64,000 nt of DNA from Leptobacterium sp964389205 (GTDB lineage: Bacteria; Bacteroidota; Bacteroidia; Flavobacteriales; Flavobacteriaceae), in assembly GCA_964389205.1 (NCBI GenBank), contig CAYMDH010000006.1, positions 1 to 64,000 of the forward strand. Reading direction: 5' to 3'. Numbering within the stretch: position 1 is the stretch's first letter; the number at the start of each line of letters is the position of its first letter. A program made the position numbers and the translations under genes. The notes beneath the pieces were generated by a model. It searched no databases, was not told where the DNA came from, and worked only from the letters and a program-made list of their open reading frames with translations. Below, in pieces: positions 36,936 to 44,392 of this stretch.

Positions 36936-37418
36936 ATGCCTAAATTTAATAAGAAAAAAGAAGGAGATTTACCTGCAGTATCAACTGCTTCATTACCTGA
37001 TATTGTTTTTATGTTATTATTCTTTTTTATGACAGTAACTGTAATGAAAGATAACTCCTTGTTGATTCAAAATGAATTGCCTTTTGCAGAGCAAATTAAA
37101 AAATTAGATAAAAAAGATAGAGTGATCACCATCTATGCAGGGAAACCTCATGAGCGTTATCAGGAAATACATGGTACAGAAACTAAAATTCAATTAGACG
37201 ACAAATTAGTATCCATATCTGCCGTAGCTCCCTACATTTTGGAAATGCGTACTGGGAAATCACAAAAAATACAAGATCTTTTAACAACCGCTTTGAAAAT
37301 AGATTCCGAAACTAATATGGGCTTAATCACTGATATTAAACAAGAGCTTAGAAAAGTAAACGCACTTAAAATTAATTATGTAACTAAAAAAGGGAATTCA
37401 TTTGAGAATTTACCATAA
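36936..37418 (+). CDS. exbD: ExbD/TolR family protein, paralog linked to BlaI/BlaR1-like genes
   Basis: The 160-residue protein is a close paralog of the ExbD at 11908-12387: same PKFNKKKxGDLP start, same membrane helix with SLPDIVF, same DSETNMGLI end region. Here it is the first gene of a BlaI-type regulated operon with no ExbB gene nearby, so it would have to join the ExbB encoded at 13488-14288 or act otherwise. Exchange of ExbD subunits under stress is one possible role (inference). Confidence 0.92.
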   Translation: MPKFNKKKEGDLPAVSTASLPDIVFMLLFFFMTVTVMKDNSLLIQNELPFAEQIKKLDKKDRVITIYAGKPHERYQEIHGTETKIQLDDKLVSISAVAPYILEMRTGKSQKIQDLLTTALKIDSETNMGLITDIKQELRKVNALKINYVTKKGNSFENLP

Positions 37419-37461
37419 ATTTTTACTAGTATTTAACATAACTATTTCAATATATATAACA

Positions 37462-37833
37462 ATGCAATTATCAAAAGCAGAAGAACAACTAATGACCTAT
37501 ATCTGGAAACTGGATAAGGCCTTTATGAAAGATTTACTAGAAGAATACCCAATGCCTAAACCTGCAACCACTACAGTAGCTACGTTATTAAAAAGGATGA
37601 CAGGCAAAGGGTTTATAGCGTATAAAGAATATGGGAAGTCTAGGCAATATTATGCATTAATTAAAAAATCTGATTATTTCTCTAAGCATTTAAATGGGCT
37701 TATTAAAAATTTCTTTAATGATTCTGCTTCTCAATTTGCTTCCTTTTTTACTTCTGAAACCAATTTGAGTACTGCAGAATTAGAAGCACTTAAAAAATTA
37801 GTTGACACCGAACTTAAAAAGAAGAAAGAATGA
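37462..37833 (+). CDS. BlaI/MecI/CopY family transcriptional repressor
   Basis: The start is placed at the ATG at 37462 (MQLSKAEEQLMTYIWKLDKA), which gives the standard 123-residue length. An upstream ATG at 37402 adds a hydrophobic stretch foreign to the family. The winged-helix domain covers 1-75 (TTVATLLKRMTGKGFIAY) and the C-terminal dimerisation helix carries charged residues to the end. The gene stop overlaps the start of the BlaR1-like gene by four bases (ATGA). It is expected to bind the three upstream dyads and to be cleaved or released when the membrane protein signals. Confidence 0.93.
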   Translation: MQLSKAEEQLMTYIWKLDKAFMKDLLEEYPMPKPATTTVATLLKRMTGKGFIAYKEYGKSRQYYALIKKSDYFSKHLNGLIKNFFNDSASQFASFFTSETNLSTAELEALKKLVDTELKKKKE

Positions 37834-39638
37834 TTGTATATCTCATAAAATCCGGGCTGTGTTTATTGTTTTTATTAGCAGTTTACCATCTTTTTTTAGA
37901 AAGAGAAAAAATGCATTCTTTTAATAGATGGTTTCTTATTGGCAGCATCATTTTCTCTTTATCTGTACCAAAAATACTCATTACAGTACCTCCAAAAATA
38001 GTGCAATTAGAAGATGATCATGTACTTCAAGAGTTAACAACAGTACCTGAAAACGATTTAATACTAAATACAAATACACCCGTAGGTAACACTTTTAGTG
38101 CATTAGAAATAGTTTTAATCTCAATTTATCTAATAGGGTTCTTATTTTTTTTAATTCGTTTTATTAAAAACTTAAGAGCGCTTTATAAAAAAATAATCTA
38201 TAATATAAAGGTAAAGTCTAAAAATGCATTGTTTGTTTTATTAAAAGACAATATACTTCCGCATAGCTTTCTACACTATATTTTTTTTAATAAAGACGAT
38301 TATCAAAATGGAAAAATAGAAGAAGAGTTATTCACACACGAACTCACTCATGTAAAGCAAAAACATTCTTTTGATATTCTTTTTATAGAATTGATAAAAA
38401 TAATTTTCTGGTTCAATCCTGCTATATATTTATTAAAAAAAGCAATACAATTGAATCATGAGTTTTTAGCAGATCAATCTGTTATAAACACACATAAAAA
38501 TACCTCCACGTATCAATATATGCTATTAGAAAAAGCGTCTTGGAGCAAAACATCTTACTTGGCCAGTAATTTAAACTATTCAGTAACAAAAAAAAGATTA
38601 AAAATGATGACAAAAAACACTTCCAAAACGATAGGTGTGCTTAAAAAAATAGCACTTTTCCCTATTGCGTTAGGGCTTATATACTTGTTTAGCACAAAAA
38701 TAGAAGCTCAAAATGAAAATATAATTAATGATGATCCAATTGATACCTCACAATCAATCAATATAGAAAATGACGAGAATTTTAAAATAGTTGAAACTAT
38801 AAACATTGTAGTCAATAAAAATTCTGAAATCTTATTAAACAACATACCTGTTTCTAAAGAAAACTTAGATAAAGTACTTAATGAAATTAATACTCACCTC
38901 TCTTATGAAGAAAAAAAATCTATAGTAGAAGCTACCATAACTGCAACTGATGCAACAAAAATGGGTTTAATTACTGATCTTGAAGAAATTATTATTAAAA
39001 GCGGTGTTAAGAAAATTACGCTTAAAAGAATAGGTGAAAAGAATACTGTCTCCAGCATTAGAGTTTCTCAAAATCAAAGATCAAAAGCAATACCAGAAGA
39101 TATTACTATTTATATCAATCCTGAAAACAAATTACTTTTACAAAATAACAATCAAGTTATTAAGTCTTCATACTTAGAAAAAGGATTAATAAAATTTAAT
39201 AAGGGTGTATTTTCAAAAAAAGATATCCTTAACAGAAAAGTTATTCTCGTGACTGATACTAATTCTAATATTGAGTTTAAAAAAGAAGTGATTTCAATAT
39301 TAAAAAAAATAGGATTTAAAAATATTATTCTACAAGAATCTAACGAAACATATCATAAAAATATCCCACCGCCATCTCCTGTAAAAAATAATAGTTTTTA
39401 TCAAGATCAAAAAGGTGCTACTAAAGCAATGATTGAAGAATACAATAAACTAGCGAAGCATTACAACAATCAAAATGCTTCTAAAGTTGTATACAAATTA
39501 AAGGAAATGTCTCGTATACGTGAAATTTATAATGCGATGTCTGATGCACAAAAAAAAATGCAGAGCCATTACCTAATTATCCCGCCCCACCTCCTCCTCC
39601 AAGCAGTAAAAATGATGTGCCATCTCTTAAACCTTTAA
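37830..39638 (+). CDS. BlaR1-like M56 metallopeptidase sensor with ExbD-like domains
   Basis: The 602-residue frame has N-terminal membrane helices (about 4-22, 34-51, 90-110, 183-200). The M56 zinc site is H170-E-L-T-H174 with N-H-E-F-L-A-D at 209-215, and a further helix lies at 273-289. The following periplasmic part holds two stretches resembling ExbD/TolR periplasmic domains (about 322-400, with ATDATKMGLITDLEEII, and 423-503). From residue about 577 the frame leaves the expected Pro-rich sequence because of a nine-A run at 39550-39558. The continuation lies in another frame (39617-40207). Homologous sensors cleave their BlaI partner when activated. Confidence 0.88.
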   Translation: MIVYLIKSGLCLLFLLAVYHLFLEREKMHSFNRWFLIGSIIFSLSVPKILITVPPKIVQLEDDHVLQELTTVPENDLILNTNTPVGNTFSALEIVLISIYLIGFLFFLIRFIKNLRALYKKIIYNIKVKSKNALFVLLKDNILPHSFLHYIFFNKDDYQNGKIEEELFTHELTHVKQKHSFDILFIELIKIIFWFNPAIYLLKKAIQLNHEFLADQSVINTHKNTSTYQYMLLEKASWSKTSYLASNLNYSVTKKRLKMMTKNTSKTIGVLKKIALFPIALGLIYLFSTKIEAQNENIINDDPIDTSQSINIENDENFKIVETINIVVNKNSEILLNNIPVSKENLDKVLNEINTHLSYEEKKSIVEATITATDATKMGLITDLEEIIIKSGVKKITLKRIGEKNTVSSIRVSQNQRSKAIPEDITIYINPENKLLLQNNNQVIKSSYLEKGLIKFNKGVFSKKDILNRKVILVTDTNSNIEFKKEVISILKKIGFKNIILQESNETYHKNIPPPSPVKNNSFYQDQKGATKAMIEEYNKLAKHYNNQNASKVVYKLKEMSRIREIYNAMSDAQKKMQSHYLIIPPHLLLQAVKMMCHLLNL

Positions 39639-40207
39639 AATCTATTCCGTTGCCTAAACTCTCAAAAAACCCTTCTGTTAAAGAGAAGGAATTGTATAAA
39701 TCTAGTCTTAAAAAGTATAAAGAACAAGGGTATGGGTATACTTATGAACAAAAAGGCAAAAATGGAAAAACAGTAGATGTTATTGTAGTTGTTGAAGATA
39801 TTGTTCCACCTCCACCTCCTACATTTAAAAAAGAAGGTATTAAAACTAAAACTTCTGTACCGGTAAAAAAGAAAATCAAAAAAGCTAAAATGGAAGATGG
39901 CAGCATCAGAGAGTTTGAAATTATTGAAACTCCTGCAAAAATTCCATTAAAATTAGATTCAAAAAATAAAGAGGTAACTAAAATTATAAAAACTATTCCG
40001 CCAGTTACTAAAATACAGGGAGAATATTTAGACAAGTACGCTACCTACAGAAAAAATTTAAAAGCGTATTCAAAAGGTGCTGATATTTCTTCTAAAGACT
40101 TAGTTATAAAATACAATGAGCTGCTTGAAATTTATAACTCATTTACAAAAGAAGATAAAGAAATATTCCATTCTTTTCAAGCTTCTCCACCTCTTTCTAA
40201 AAATTAA
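39617..40207 (+). CDS. C-terminal part of the BlaR1-like protein in a shifted frame
   Basis: The frame open from about 39551 continues the upstream protein after the A9 run: KNAEPLPNYPAPPPPP replaces MQSHYLIIPPHLLL. It holds a second copy of the module seen before the shift (YxxLLEIYNSFTKEDKE, like RIREIYNAMSDAQKK). The rest is Lys/Pro-rich, with two PPPPP tracts. One extra A, or a -1 slip on the A run, would fuse both parts into about 790 residues. It is therefore unlikely to be a separate protein; an independent start at 39617 is only formally possible. Confidence 0.6.
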   Translation: MPSLKPLKSIPLPKLSKNPSVKEKELYKSSLKKYKEQGYGYTYEQKGKNGKTVDVIVVVEDIVPPPPPTFKKEGIKTKTSVPVKKKIKKAKMEDGSIREFEIIETPAKIPLKLDSKNKEVTKIIKTIPPVTKIQGEYLDKYATYRKNLKAYSKGADISSKDLVIKYNELLEIYNSFTKEDKEIFHSFQASPPLSKN

Positions 40208-40210
40208 AAT

Positions 40211-40240
40211 AAAAAAGCCTCGATATATCGGGGCTTTTTT
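40211..40240 (+). terminator. Terminator of the exbD-blaI-blaR1-like operon
   Basis: AAAAAAGCC-TCGA-TATA-TCGG-GGCTTTTTT forms a strong hairpin with a T run right after the stop codon of the shifted C-terminal frame. That position supports the view that the operon extends to 40207. Confidence 0.85.
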
Positions 40241-40299
40241 ATGCAACATTTTATTATAAATCTGAGTTATACTTATTCATCAATCAAAACACTCCTATT

Positions 40300-41400
40300 A
40301 TGCTTAAGCGTTTTTTCATTATTTGCTCTGGCGCAGATACCGATATTCTAGATAATTGTTCTAAAGGAGAACAAAACAAATATGCAGGGATTGGAGCTAC
40401 CGTATTTTTTACAGCTGTTATGGCTTTTATAGCATCTGCTTATGCATTATATACAGTATTTGATAATGTGTTTACTGCTGTTTTCTTTGGATTGGTATGG
40501 GGTTTGTTAATTTTCAATTTAGATCGTTATATAGTTTCCACTATTAAAAAAAGAGATTCTTTTAAACATGAGCTCCTTCAAGCCACTCCTAGAATAATTT
40601 TAGCTTTAATTATAGCAGTTGTTATCTCTAAACCATTAGAGCTAAAAATATTTGAAAAAGAAATCGATAGTGTTTTATTGGAAGAAAAAAATCAAATGAC
40701 TTTAGACAATCAAGAACAGATTGCATTTCAATACAATCCAGCTATTGATAAATTAAATAGTGAAATTTCAACTTTAAAAAATGAAACGACAACTAAAGAA
40801 ACAGAAGTCAATGAGCTATACAATATCTATATAACAGAAGCTGAAGGCACTAGTGGAACTTTAAAATTAGGGAAAGGGCCTGTTTATAAAGAAAAAAGAG
40901 AGAAACACGATGCCGAACTTCTGGCACTGCAAGATTTAAAAGAAACCAATGCACAAAAAATAAAAGATAAAGAAGCTCAAATCGCTGCATTATCAACTGA
41001 TTATTCTAAAAAATTGATAGATACCCAACCTATTATTAATGGGTTTGATGGTCTTATGGCTAGAATCAATGCTTTAGGAAAACTCCCCTGGTTACCTTCT
41101 TTCTTTATTTTCTTATTATTCTTAGCTATTGAAACTTCTCCAATTATTGCAAAACTTTTAGCTCCTAAAGGGGAATATGACTATAAGCTAGAAGATTTAG
41201 AAAGTACTGTAAAAAAATGGATGGCTCAAAAAGAAGATCAGAGAAAACAATTGTTAACTACTGATGTGAATATTAATGATAGAATTTATCAAGACATAAC
41301 GGAAGAGGAAGAACTATATGCCTACAAGCGTAAAAAAGCTAGAGAGCTTATGCAATTACAAGCAGATGCATTTTATGAACATCAAAAGAAAAGTTTGTAA
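40300..41400 (+). CDS. DUF4407 domain membrane protein
   Basis: The 366-residue protein has the DUF4407 layout: MLKRFFIICSGADTDILDNC at the start, four membrane helices (about 28-47, 55-75, 88-108 and 257-277) and a long charged coiled-coil between helices three and four. A charged C-terminal tail rich in Lys, Glu and Gln follows. The function of the family is not established. It stands alone downstream of a terminator and ends at a large hairpin (41403-41447). Confidence 0.9.
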   Translation: MLKRFFIICSGADTDILDNCSKGEQNKYAGIGATVFFTAVMAFIASAYALYTVFDNVFTAVFFGLVWGLLIFNLDRYIVSTIKKRDSFKHELLQATPRIILALIIAVVISKPLELKIFEKEIDSVLLEEKNQMTLDNQEQIAFQYNPAIDKLNSEISTLKNETTTKETEVNELYNIYITEAEGTSGTLKLGKGPVYKEKREKHDAELLALQDLKETNAQKIKDKEAQIAALSTDYSKKLIDTQPIINGFDGLMARINALGKLPWLPSFFIFLLFLAIETSPIIAKLLAPKGEYDYKLEDLESTVKKWMAQKEDQRKQLLTTDVNINDRIYQDITEEEELYAYKRKKARELMQLQADAFYEHQKKSL

Positions 41401-41402
41401 AA

Positions 41403-41447
41403 GATAATGCGCTAGAAAAGCTGGGGAAGCTTTTTAGCGCATTATCA
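41403..41447 (+). terminator. Large hairpin after the DUF4407 gene
   Basis: GATAATGCGCTA and AAAAGCT pair with AGCTTTTTAGCGCATTATC through a GGGG-containing loop, giving about 19 bp with one bulge. It starts two bases past the stop codon. There is no T run behind it, so it may protect the mRNA end or stall transcription rather than act as a classic terminator. Confidence 0.55.
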
Positions 41448-41492
41448 TCAATTAATCAAATTATGAAAACAAATTATAAGTAGGAAACTTCA

Positions 41493-41714
41493 CTATATGT
41501 CTTTATGAAGATGTTTTATCATCCGTTGTTGTGCTGTTTTCTGGGCTGCGTATATGCTTTTTTTATATTCTTTTTTTTCAGTAGATGATGCTATTAAGAG
41601 CTCATCTTTATAAACCGCCCACCAATATTTTGATTCTTCTATGTAGGCTACTTTTAGTAAATAGCCATCTAGAGTATTGATTGTTTTTCTTAATTTATCC
41701 CCTTTCCATTTCAT
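41493..41714 (-). CDS. Hypothetical protein, 73 residues
   Basis: A short basic protein with aromatic residues (SKYWWAVYKDELL) and a Lys/Gln-rich helical C-terminus (YAAQKTAQQRMIKHLHKD). No motif is recognised. The small size and AT-rich context leave doubt, but the charge pattern and codon use look protein-like. It is on the same strand as the glycosyltransferases further right. Confidence 0.5.
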   Translation of the reverse strand: MKWKGDKLRKTINTLDGYLLKVAYIEESKYWWAVYKDELLIASSTEKKEYKKSIYAAQKTAQQRMIKHLHKDI

Positions 41715-41757
41715 ACTTAGTCATTTTGTGATAATTATAATCTTATTTATTGTTTAT

Positions 41758-42567
41758 TTATACTGCTATATCATTTGTTTGTATAGCTGTGAAGGAAATA
41801 TGAGGTATAGGGTCTACATTTCCTTTGTATGCATTCATTACACTATAAAAGAACCATATACTTATGAGCTTAAAAGGAATTTGAAATGCATCTTTGGCAC
41901 CTAATTTAGAGTCTTCTACATGCTCCCATCGCATCAGAGGTTGTTCTAAAATTTTATTCATAATTTCTTTTTTTCCAAAATGACGTTTTAAGCGTATAAA
42001 AATCTCAACATCAAATAACCATTTGCATAAAAATGGAGTTGTATAAACCGTTGCTATACAATTTCTTCTAAATATTTTTGCTCCGCATTGAGTGTCATGA
42101 ATAGGCAATCCTAGAATAAAGCCAACTAAAAGTTTTATTAGTCCAGAAAAAAATGCTCTAAAAAAATCTCTTTTGATGGTATTATTACCTTTTGATCTTG
42201 ACCCAAATATTACTGATAAGTTTTTATTTTTTTTTATAGTGTGAACAAGGTTTTTAAAGTCTTTAAAATCTGTAGAAAGATCGGCATCAATATAGCCCAT
42301 CAATGCTATTTCCTGCCTCGAAAAAAGATATCTCATCCCTACTCTAACTGCTGCTGCTTTTCCTGCATTTTTTTTAACATCAATAATGCTTACTTTGCTA
42401 GGCACTTCATTTTTTATTGATTCGAGAAGCGTTATTGTATTGTCTGTACTTCCATCATTTACAAAACATAAATGATACTCGTCATTAGTTTGTATAAAGT
42501 TTATAAAGGCATCTTTATTTAATCGAGTCGCTTCGTTATAGCACGGTATTATAAGTCCTGTTTTCAT
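41758..42567 (-). CDS. GT2 glycosyltransferase, polyprenyl-phosphate sugar transferase type
   Basis: The start is placed at the ATG at 42567, giving MKTGLIIPCYNEATRL; an ATG at 42594 adds nine residues. GT-A motifs are FVNDGSTDNT, the metal-binding D-A-D in YIDADLSTDF, and the end signature DTQCGAKIF, as in dolichyl-phosphate glucosyltransferase (Alg5-like) enzymes that make lipid-linked single sugars. No clear C-terminal membrane helices as in GtrB are present beyond one hydrophobic patch. It is a paralog of the GT2 half of the next gene upstream. Confidence 0.9.
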   Translation of the reverse strand: MKTGLIIPCYNEATRLNKDAFINFIQTNDEYHLCFVNDGSTDNTITLLESIKNEVPSKVSIIDVKKNAGKAAAVRVGMRYLFSRQEIALMGYIDADLSTDFKDFKNLVHTIKKNKNLSVIFGSRSKGNNTIKRDFFRAFFSGLIKLLVGFILGLPIHDTQCGAKIFRRNCIATVYTTPFLCKWLFDVEIFIRLKRHFGKKEIMNKILEQPLMRWEHVEDSKLGAKDAFQIPFKLISIWFFYSVMNAYKGNVDPIPHISFTAIQTNDIAV

Positions 42568-42685
42568 GGTTATATCCTTTGGGTTATATTCCAAAAGTAT
42601 AGTGTTTACAGGCCTTTATAGGCTATTTTTCGGTTAGTGGTTTTTTGCTATAGGTGAATACCTTATAATTATCGTTGAATGAAAA

Positions 42686-42719
42686 AATCCGTTCTTATTT
42701 ATAACAAATAGAACGGATT
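42686..42719 (-). terminator. Terminator of the receiver-GT2 gene
   Basis: AATCCGTTCT (42686-42695) pairs with AGAACGGATT, followed on the minus strand by six T residues. It lies 50 bases beyond the stop of the fusion gene and upstream of the second GT2 gene. Confidence 0.75.
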
Positions 42720-42768
42720 CAACATATAATTAAAGAATGTCAATGGTAGTAAATATTAAAACATATTA

Positions 42769-43920
42769 TTAGTTATATTTTACAGCAATTTGTGCTAGTT
42801 GTCCAACAATATTAAAAGAATCTCTCATAGATAACTTGGATCCGTCTGCATGAATCCAACGCTTAAGTGGCTGTTCACAAATTAATGCCTTTGCTTTTTC
42901 TCTACCGTAATGATTTTTCATCTTCATAAAAATTTCCACATCAAATAACCAACGTGTTATAAACTTATCTTTGAAAACAATCTCAATAATTTCTTTATCC
43001 ATAACCTTAGCACCACATTGTGTATCTTTAAAAGGCATTCCTAAAATCTTTTGAATAATATAATTTACAATCTTACTTATGATTTGTCTTGCAGATTCTT
43101 TAGAAATATCTGCTCCCATTCTTGATATTCTCGAACCACTCACAATTTTAAAATCGGAAGATTCTATAGTTTTTACTAAATCTTCAAAATCTATAAAATC
43201 TGTAGAAAGATCAGCATCTAAAAAACCTATATAATCAAGTTGTTGATTTTTTAAGAGATTTAAAGTTCCTAATCTTACAGCTTCTGCTTTTCCAACATTA
43301 TTTTCACAATTAAAGATACTTATATTATTCTCTCGTTCATTTTTCAAGTTTTCTAAAACTGATAATGTGTTATCTGTACTTCCATCATTTACAAAACATA
43401 AATGATACCCTAAATTACTATGAATAAAATCAATGAATTCTTGACTTAGCAAACGTTTCTCTTCATTATAGCAAGGAATAACAACTCCTACACAAGTTTT
43501 TTGAAGCATTCTGGCTTTATCTTTTTCTTCTTTCTTTTTTGGAATAACGCTATCACATCCATTCCCTATTAATCGTTTTACTCTGGCGTGTACTTCGTCC
43601 AGACTCATTGGTTTTTTCATATAATCTTCAACACCAATGTCAAAACTATTCATAATAGTATCTTCATCAGAGTTTCCCGATAATACCATTATAGGCACTT
43701 GAGATTTTTTTTCTTCTCGTATATATTTAATTACATCGGTACCTTTCATTTCAGGCATATTAATATCTACAATAACTAGATCTGGTTGGTAGCTTTCAAA
43801 AAGCTCTATTCCTTTGGTTCCATTATTGGCAGATTCTACATCATATCCTAAATCAATAAGGTGATATTCTAAGGATATTAAAATAAGTTCTTGATCGTCT
43901 ATGGCTAATATTTTCTTCAT
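42769..43920 (-). CDS. Response-regulator receiver fused to a GT2 glycosyltransferase
   Basis: The 383-residue protein begins with a complete receiver domain (1-118): acid pair D8-D9, phospho-acceptor D52 in VDINMP, Ser81 in VLSG and the conserved Lys in YMKKP (102/103). After a basic linker comes a full GT2 domain (about 142-383): VVIPCYNEEKRL, FVNDGSTDNT, FLDADLSTDF, DTQCGAKV. The enzyme therefore could be switched by phosphorylation rather than by transcription. Fusions of this order are unusual. It is divergent from the large GT-C-like gene. The histidine kinase or HPt encoded at 59-61 kb could be the donor (inference). Confidence 0.93.
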   Translation of the reverse strand: MKKILAIDDQELILISLEYHLIDLGYDVESANNGTKGIELFESYQPDLVIVDINMPEMKGTDVIKYIREEKKSQVPIMVLSGNSDEDTIMNSFDIGVEDYMKKPMSLDEVHARVKRLIGNGCDSVIPKKKEEKDKARMLQKTCVGVVIPCYNEEKRLLSQEFIDFIHSNLGYHLCFVNDGSTDNTLSVLENLKNERENNISIFNCENNVGKAEAVRLGTLNLLKNQQLDYIGFLDADLSTDFIDFEDLVKTIESSDFKIVSGSRISRMGADISKESARQIISKIVNYIIQKILGMPFKDTQCGAKVMDKEIIEIVFKDKFITRWLFDVEIFMKMKNHYGREKAKALICEQPLKRWIHADGSKLSMRDSFNIVGQLAQIAVKYN

Positions 43921-44392
43921 GGCGTATTCTTATTACGTTGGTTTTTAGTAATTACAAATAGTCATGCTGAGGGGCAAATAGTTTGCATAGTTAGAAACTA
44001 ACTAGGCCACTATTTATTACAATAAAAAAATAAGAGTAATAAAATAGATTATGGATAACTAACAAATCAAATCGTTTGTTTTATTAGTACAGTATTTTCG
44101 CAATACTAGGGTCAAGGTTTTTTCTTTTAATTGCTCAAAAAACTTTAGAGTAGTATATTTACTATAATCGTTAACATCATTAAAAGAACGATAGTAAATT
44201 AAATAAAAAAATAGTTTTTGCGAAATTTGAGAAAACGAGTTTCTACCATTAGGGTGCATTGAAATTGATCTGTTCATAAATTAGTAAGTTTTGGGTTAAC
44301 TTAATAATTGTGAGGGGCTTTCAATGTAAATGCTATCACAAGCATTGGTGACAAACATAGTAAAAAAACGTTAAAACATAGTATTTATTTCG
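43921..44392. other. 472-base intergenic region between divergent polysaccharide genes
   Basis: It holds a perfect dyad TAGTTAG-AAA-CTAACTA (43988-44004), a second dyad CAAATAGTTTG just before it and AATGCT-n6-AGCATT at 44329-44346. TTTCGATGACG, close to the repeat element found at three other promoters, overlaps the start codon at 44393. A 72-residue minus-strand frame at 44059-44277 is present but not convincing. No RNA gene is seen. Confidence 0.5.
43988..44004. promoter_or_regulatory. Perfect inverted repeat, candidate operator
   Basis: TAGTTAGAAACTAACTA is a 7-bp perfect dyad with a three-base centre, 68 bases upstream of the receiver-GT2 start. It could be a dimer binding site controlling either divergent gene. 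Confidence 0.45.

Noticed and set aside
39617..40207. Independent Pro-rich protein starting at 39617
   Set aside because: The frame is open upstream to the A9 run and continues the BlaR1-like protein's repeated module, so it is better read as that protein's C-terminus.
44059..44277. Minus-strand frame of 72 codons upstream of the GT-C-like gene
   Set aside because: No promoter, terminator or motif supports it, and it lies in a region with operator-like dyads; chance is more likely.
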